NCBI RefSeq assembly: GCF_902859805.1
Contig: NZ_CADIKC010000010.1
Coordinates: 62,001 to 126,000 of the forward strand
Source of the DNA: Paraburkholderia sediminicola
Lineage (GTDB): Bacteria > Pseudomonadota > Gammaproteobacteria > Burkholderiales > Burkholderiaceae
DNA length: 64,000 nucleotides
Direction: 5' to 3'
A model generated the notes under the pieces. It had not been told where the DNA came from. It did no database searches and saw nothing but the letters and a program-made list of their open reading frames with translations. Positions 60,701 through 64,000 of the stretch are shown here, in pieces (within the stretch, counting starts at the first letter, position 1; every line of letters begins with the position of its first letter). A program made the position numbers and the translations under genes.

Positions 60701-62132
60701 GCTCGCGGTGCCGCTGTATGCGCTCAATCAGGTCGATGCGCGGCGTTGCGAATGGCTCGTGCCCGGCATGCTGAAAGAGAAGACGCAACTGTTGTTGAAA
60801 TCGCTACCGCAGAAGCTGCGGCGCCATTGCGTGCCACTGCCTGAGTTCGCGGCGGGTTTCGTCGAACGGCATAGTGGTCCGCGCTTCGGCGCGGGCGGTT
60901 TGCTCGAGACGCTGATCGCCGATGTTCGCGAGCAGACTCAGGTCGCGATGAAGCAATCGGACTTCAAGCTCGAGACGCTGACGCCGCATCTGTTCATGAA
61001 CTTCAAGGTCATCGACGAGCACGGGCGGCAGCTTGCGATGGGCCGGAACATGTCGCAACTGCGTGCTGAACTTGGCGGCCAGGCGCAGCAGCACTTCCAG
61101 AAGATTGCGTCGGGGGCGGCTGGGGTGGCGTTGGCGGATGCGGGCGGCGGTGGCGGTGTGGCTGTTGGCGCGCAAGCTTCCGGATCAGCCGGCGGGGCAA
61201 ACGGTGCGGCTTCGCGAGGCAAGGGCGCTGCAGTTTCAGGGCCGCAAACTGCGTCGCAAGACGGCGCAGCGGGCACCGCGCTGTACGAAAAACTGACGAC
61301 GTGGAATTTCGGCAAGCTTCCCGAGTTGCTCGAAATTCGTCGTGGCGGGCAGACCTTGTTCGGTTATCCGGCGCTAGTGGATCGCGGCACGCATTGCGAC
61401 GTCGAAGTGTTCGATTCACCCGACGAAGCGGCGCGGATTCATCGCGCAGGGCTGCGGCGTTTGTTCGCGCTGCAACTGAAAGAGCCGATCAAGTATCTGG
61501 AGAAGAATCTCCCCGGTTTGCGTGAGATGGCGATGCAGTTCATGCCGCGCGGCACCCAGGAGGAGCTGCGCGATCAACTGATCGACACCGCGCTCGACCG
61601 CGCCTGTCTGCAAGACCCGCTGCCAGCCGATGACATCAGTTTCCACACGCGCCGCGACGAAGGCCGCAGCCGTCTGACGCTGTTGGCACAGGAAATCGCC
61701 CGGCTCGTTGGCCAGATACTGACCGAATACGCGACCGTGACGAAGAAGCTGGTGCAGGCGAAGTCGTTCACGGCCGCGCACGCGGATATGCAAAATCAGC
61801 TGGATGGCCTGATTGGCAAGCGCTTTGTGGTCGACACACCGTATCCGCAGTTGGCGCACTTTCCGCGCTACCTGAAGGGCATTGCACTGCGCATCGACAA
61901 GCTGAAGGCAGACTCCGCGCGCGACGCAAGGCAGTTCGCCGAATTCCATCCGCTGTTGCAGAACTACCAGCGCGCGCTTGCGCAACGCGGCGGCGTGCTG
62001 GATCCGCGCTTGTCGGAATTCCGTTGGCTGTTGGAGGAACTGCGGATTTCGCTGTTCGCACAGGAGCTGCGTACGCCGATGCCGGTGTCGGTGAAGCGTG
62101 TCTACAAGGTGTGGGAATCGATGCAGCGTTGA
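57753..62132 (+). CDS. hrpA: DEAH-box ATP-dependent RNA helicase HrpA
   Basis: 1459 aa. A low-complexity, charged N-terminus (about 1-130) precedes the helicase core: Walker A VCGETGSGKTTQ (about 175), DEAH box IIDEAHERS (about 276), SATI-type motif VTSATIDADRF and motif VI QRAGRCGRV. Then HA2/OB domains and the HrpA C-terminal region. A Gly/Ala-rich insertion lies at about 1120-1160. The family acts on RNA, including rescue of stalled ribosomes in E. coli. Longer than E. coli HrpA (about 1300 aa). Confidence 0.96.
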   Translation: MSNVPKSPATANENVTPAADQVKPGDAERRDAQDANRNTPPAARESLRSADDARVSAQKNNPPREARREAGAPAPKAAHEGRKQSPRGDVSRRQPNTGSAAQPARRDEGRAQNSPQAGDAQGAQPRREPRPPRVQRVVEPNPIPPITFPEALPVSGRREEIARAIAQNQVVIVCGETGSGKTTQLPKICLELGRGLGAGGSGLIGHTQPRRIAASATGRRIAEELGTPFGEVVGYKVRFTDNLSPGASVKLMTDGILLAETQTDPLLKAYDTLIIDEAHERSLNIDFLLGYLKEILVKRPDLKLIVTSATIDADRFARHFGRDGKPAPVIEVSGRLYPVEVRYRPVAEDSPAVKAAEGSSSSSRESRDRPKTQRETDRDLMEAIVDAVDELCREGPGDVLVFLPGEREIRDAAEALRKHHPPHTEILPLFARLSAAEQERVFRTSNARRIVLATNVAETSLTVPGIRYVVDTGLARVKRYSYRNKVEQLQVESISQAAANQRAGRCGRVADGICIRLYEESDYQGRVRFTDPEILRSSLASVILRMKSLHLTAIETFPFIEPPPGRAIADGYQLLNELGAVDDDNQLTPLGRELARLPLDPRVGRMILAARDQQALTEVLIIASALSVQDPRDRPIEAQEQADQAHRRFADERSEFLQWLKIWNWFEEAIAHKKSNRQLQDECRKNFLSQLRLREWRDVHSQLLTVVREHGWRLNEAEATFEQIHLALLTGLLGNIGLKADDEPYFLGARSIKFYLWPGSALVKKAGKWVMAAELVETSRLYARCIAKIEPEWIEKIGEHLLKKSLSEPHWEKRAAQVSAFERAVLYGLPIYHRRRVSFGKQDPARARELFIRGALVEGEFDTKLAFFAHNRKLLADIEQLEHKSRRQDVLVDDELIFGFYDQALPKGIYTGASFERWYRDEVKKSGQPEDKLRLLYLSRDDLMRHEAAGVTTDLFPKRMTMAGVEMALTYHFEPGSPRDGVTLAVPLYALNQVDARRCEWLVPGMLKEKTQLLLKSLPQKLRRHCVPLPEFAAGFVERHSGPRFGAGGLLETLIADVREQTQVAMKQSDFKLETLTPHLFMNFKVIDEHGRQLAMGRNMSQLRAELGGQAQQHFQKIASGAAGVALADAGGGGGVAVGAQASGSAGGANGAASRGKGAAVSGPQTASQDGAAGTALYEKLTTWNFGKLPELLEIRRGGQTLFGYPALVDRGTHCDVEVFDSPDEAARIHRAGLRRLFALQLKEPIKYLEKNLPGLREMAMQFMPRGTQEELRDQLIDTALDRACLQDPLPADDISFHTRRDEGRSRLTLLAQEIARLVGQILTEYATVTKKLVQAKSFTAAHADMQNQLDGLIGKRFVVDTPYPQLAHFPRYLKGIALRIDKLKADSARDARQFAEFHPLLQNYQRALAQRGGVLDPRLSEFRWLLEELRISLFAQELRTPMPVSVKRVYKVWESMQR

Positions 62133-62254
62133 GTGGTGGATGAGGAGGGGCGGATGCGGCACGGAGCGCGCGCACGGAGTGGGGCGGCGCAAGTGTCCGC
62201 TTCGTTCGTCTGGCGTTGGCCGATGCGGTTCTACGCGTGGTGTCGAGCAAAAAA

Positions 62255-62323
62255 GCGCGCGACGCCACTCCTTTCGAGAATGACGTCGCGCGCAAAGGGC
62301 ACGGGCTCTTGCGGGCCCGTGCC
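62255..62323. terminator. double hairpin between hrpA and the adhesin gene
   Basis: First stem GCGCGCGACG/CGTCGCGCGC (62255-62293), second GGCACGGGC/GCCCGTGCC (62298-62323). They lie between convergent 3' ends. No clear T run, so possibly rho-dependent or structural. Confidence 0.55.
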
Positions 62324-62403
62324 TGCTCGCCGTTGATACGGCAACGCTAGTGGGATCGATGTGACAGGTTCCGATCGAACCAGTCACACATCTTGCCGAA
62401 GCT

Positions 62404-64000
62404 TTACCAGTGCATGCCCGCACCGACCGATGCGCCGAACTGACCACGCGAGTCGGTCGTCCCTTGCACCTTGTAGACCCACTTGCCGGTTTCCGACAGT
62501 TGCGACACGCCGATGGCCATCGCCGACTGGCCGCCATATGTGCCGCCCGCAATTGCCATCATCCCGTGACCCGGCAAGACCGCCTGCGGCAAACCTGCAG
62601 CCGCCAGCGCCGACGCCGTGCCACCGTACGAATCGCGCCGGGCCGAGCGGATCTGATCGTCGGTGTAGCTGTTTGCCTTGCCGACCGCACCGCTTACGCT
62701 CTGCTGCAACTGATTGACGTTGACGGCGTCCGTGCCTTGCACGCCGGCTGCGACATTCGTGATCTGACGTTCCTGGCCCGCTGCGCCGACCGACACCGTG
62801 TTTGCGCGGTTCGCGACCGAGCCCTGACCCAACGCCACTGAGTTGTTCGCGCTGGCGTTCGCCGCTGCGCCGAGTGCGGTGGCGTTGTTGCCGCTTGCGA
62901 CCGAGTTCGCGCCGACGGAGATTGCGTTCGTGCCAGTCGCGTTGGCGTTGGCGCCCACCGCGACCGAATGCGCACCCGAGGCCCGCGCAGCCTCCGTGTT
63001 GGTGTTGCCGTCGGCGCTGACGAACGGCACGTTCGGGTTCACGCTGATGTTTTGCACAGCGTTGCCGATGGCCGTGTTCAACTGGCCGAGGTTGACGGCG
63101 TCGCTTGCGTTCACGCCGTCGGCGACGTTATGGAGCACCGTGCTACCGCTCGTTGCATCGCCGAGTGTGACGCTGTTCTTGTTGACGCTGCCGTCGGCGT
63201 TCTTGTCGTACATCACGGCGCCGTCGAGCCTGGCGTCGGTCCGCGACGTAACTTCCTTCAGCTGGGCAACGTTGACGGCGTCCGTAGCTTCGGTGCCGGC
63301 TGCGACGTTGGTGATCTGACGTTCTGCACCGCTTGCACCGACAGAGACGGTGTTAGCACGATCGGCGATCGAGCCTTGGCCCAGCGCGACCGAGTTGGCC
63401 GCCAAGGCGCTAGCGTTAAAGCCAAGCGCCGTCGAGCCGTCGCCTGCCGCCGTAGCCAGAGTGCCGACGGCGGTGCCGCCTTCTCCCTGTGCCCACGAGG
63501 AGGTGCCGACCGCCAATGACCCAGCGCCGGAAGCGTTGGCGTAGGCGCCGATCGCAACCGAGTGGTCACCATTTGCGGTGGCATCATCGGAGCCATCGTT
63601 GGCGCCGACTGCCTTGAAATAGCGTGAGGCGTCAGCGGCAGCAGCATTCAGTTGGCTCAGGTTGACGGCGTCCGTAGCTTCGGTGCCGGCTGCGACGTTG
63701 GTGATCTGACGTTCTGCACCGCTTACACCGACAGAGACGGCGTTGGCACGATCGGCAATCGAGCCCTGACCCAGTGCGACCGAGTTGGCCGCGACGGCGC
63801 TAGCGTTATAGCCGAGCGCCGTCGAACCGTCGCCTGCTGCCGCAGATAGAGTGCCGACGGCGGTGCTGCTTTCTCCCTGTGCCCACGAGGAGGTGCCGAC
63901 CGCCAATGACTCAGCGCCAGAAGCGTTGGCGGAGGCGCCGATCGCAACCGAGTGGTCGCCGTTTGCGGTGGCATCATCGGTGCCATCGTTGGCGCCGCCT
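62404..64000 (-). CDS. YadA-like trimeric autotransporter adhesin, C-terminal part (cut by window edge)
   Basis: Stop at 62404-62406; the frame stays open through the window edge at 64000, so the N-terminus is missing. Head-type repeats (GDHSVAIGAYANASGAGSLA, STALGFNASALAANSVALGQ) and neck-type segments (GAERQITNVAAGTEATDAVN) precede a C-terminal YadA anchor ending GRQFGASVGAG-like (RGQFGASVGAGMHW). It forms a trimeric outer-membrane barrel exporting a fibrous passenger for adhesion. A 390-bp direct duplication is visible inside. Confidence 0.93.
   Translation of the reverse strand, partial: GGANDGTDDATANGDHSVAIGASANASGAESLAVGTSSWAQGESSTAVGTLSAAAGDGSTALGYNASAVAANSVALGQGSIADRANAVSVGVSGAERQITNVAAGTEATDAVNLSQLNAAAADASRYFKAVGANDGSDDATANGDHSVAIGAYANASGAGSLAVGTSSWAQGEGGTAVGTLATAAGDGSTALGFNASALAANSVALGQGSIADRANTVSVGASGAERQITNVAAGTEATDAVNVAQLKEVTSRTDARLDGAVMYDKNADGSVNKNSVTLGDATSGSTVLHNVADGVNASDAVNLGQLNTAIGNAVQNISVNPNVPFVSADGNTNTEAARASGAHSVAVGANANATGTNAISVGANSVASGNNATALGAAANASANNSVALGQGSVANRANTVSVGAAGQERQITNVAAGVQGTDAVNVNQLQQSVSGAVGKANSYTDDQIRSARRDSYGGTASALAAAGLPQAVLPGHGMMAIAGGTYGGQSAMAIGVSQLSETGKWVYKVQGTTDSRGQFGASVGAGMHW
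63271..64000. repeat. 390-bp direct repeat in the adhesin gene
   Basis: The unit starting at 63271 recurs at 63661 with few differences; the second copy is cut by the window edge. Each unit codes for about 130 residues of head and neck repeats. Confidence 0.85.

Noticed and set aside
1..64000. tRNA, rRNA, integrase, transposase or attachment sites
   Set aside because: I saw no cloverleaf-like tRNA sequence, rRNA stretch, transposase or integrase motif in any strand that I could support.

Overview
The window looks like a GC-rich chromosome segment of a beta-proteobacterium of the Burkholderiaceae, most like Paraburkholderia. The clues are the argA/hrpA/yggX neighbourhood at 56-62 kb, a DUF4865-LysR pair, two MHS-type MFS carriers, a YdeP-type molybdoenzyme next to a MocR regulator, and many small Burkholderia-style proteins. 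This placement is inference from gene content; no rRNA or tRNA gene was seen.

Layout. 0-5 kb: a cut-off GAF-domain protein, a Tat-exported phosphoesterase, a frameshifted ABC-permease remnant and a D,D-carboxypeptidase. 4-6.2 kb: a TetR-controlled unit (SDR oxidoreductase, unknown 124-aa protein, TetR). Its repeated 13-bp operator CTAAC-N3-GTTAG sits in the promoter spacers. 6.3-24.8 kb: an accessory catabolic/uptake island. It has two paralogous Crp/Fnr regulators, RidA, an MBL-fold protein, an HPPD-like dioxygenase, a SnoaL-like protein, an MFS carrier, a branched-chain-type ABC importer with a LivM-LivG fusion, an amidase, a two-component flavin monooxygenase, a tannase/feruloyl-esterase-like lipoprotein, a second solute-binding protein and MarR. 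The genes suggest import of an aromatic or N-containing aromatic compound, ester/amide hydrolysis, flavin-dependent hydroxylation and Fe(II) oxygenation. The substrate cannot be read from sequence. 25-26.7 kb: a cNMP-domain/thioredoxin-reductase-like fusion.

27-32.7 kb: a surface-polysaccharide cluster (polysaccharide deacetylase, RstAB-like two-component system, GH8 lipoprotein, GT4 glycosyltransferase). 32.7-35.9 kb: small unknown and zinc-ribbon proteins and a YgjP-like metallopeptidase. 36-40.2 kb: a FdhF/YdeP-type oxidoreductase divergent from a MocR/GntR aminotransferase-like regulator. 40.4-42.1 kb: a BMP-type binding protein with a nucleobase deaminase. 42-45.7 kb: an LprI-like protein, an SH3 protein with 36-bp tandem repeats, and LysR/DUF4865.

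45.8-53.4 kb: a GAF-PAS-GGDEF-EAL c-di-GMP protein, a mercuric-reductase-like flavoprotein, a cupin, DUF488, a TMEM175-like channel and a YfcE-like phosphoesterase. 53.5 kb: an 11-copy heptanucleotide repeat. 53.6-62.1 kb: an MHS transporter, yggX, argA and hrpA. argA and hrpA diverge over a 23-bp gap containing a palindromic ATTATAAT. 62.4 kb to the end: the C-terminal part of a YadA-like trimeric autotransporter adhesin with a 390-bp internal duplication, running off the window.
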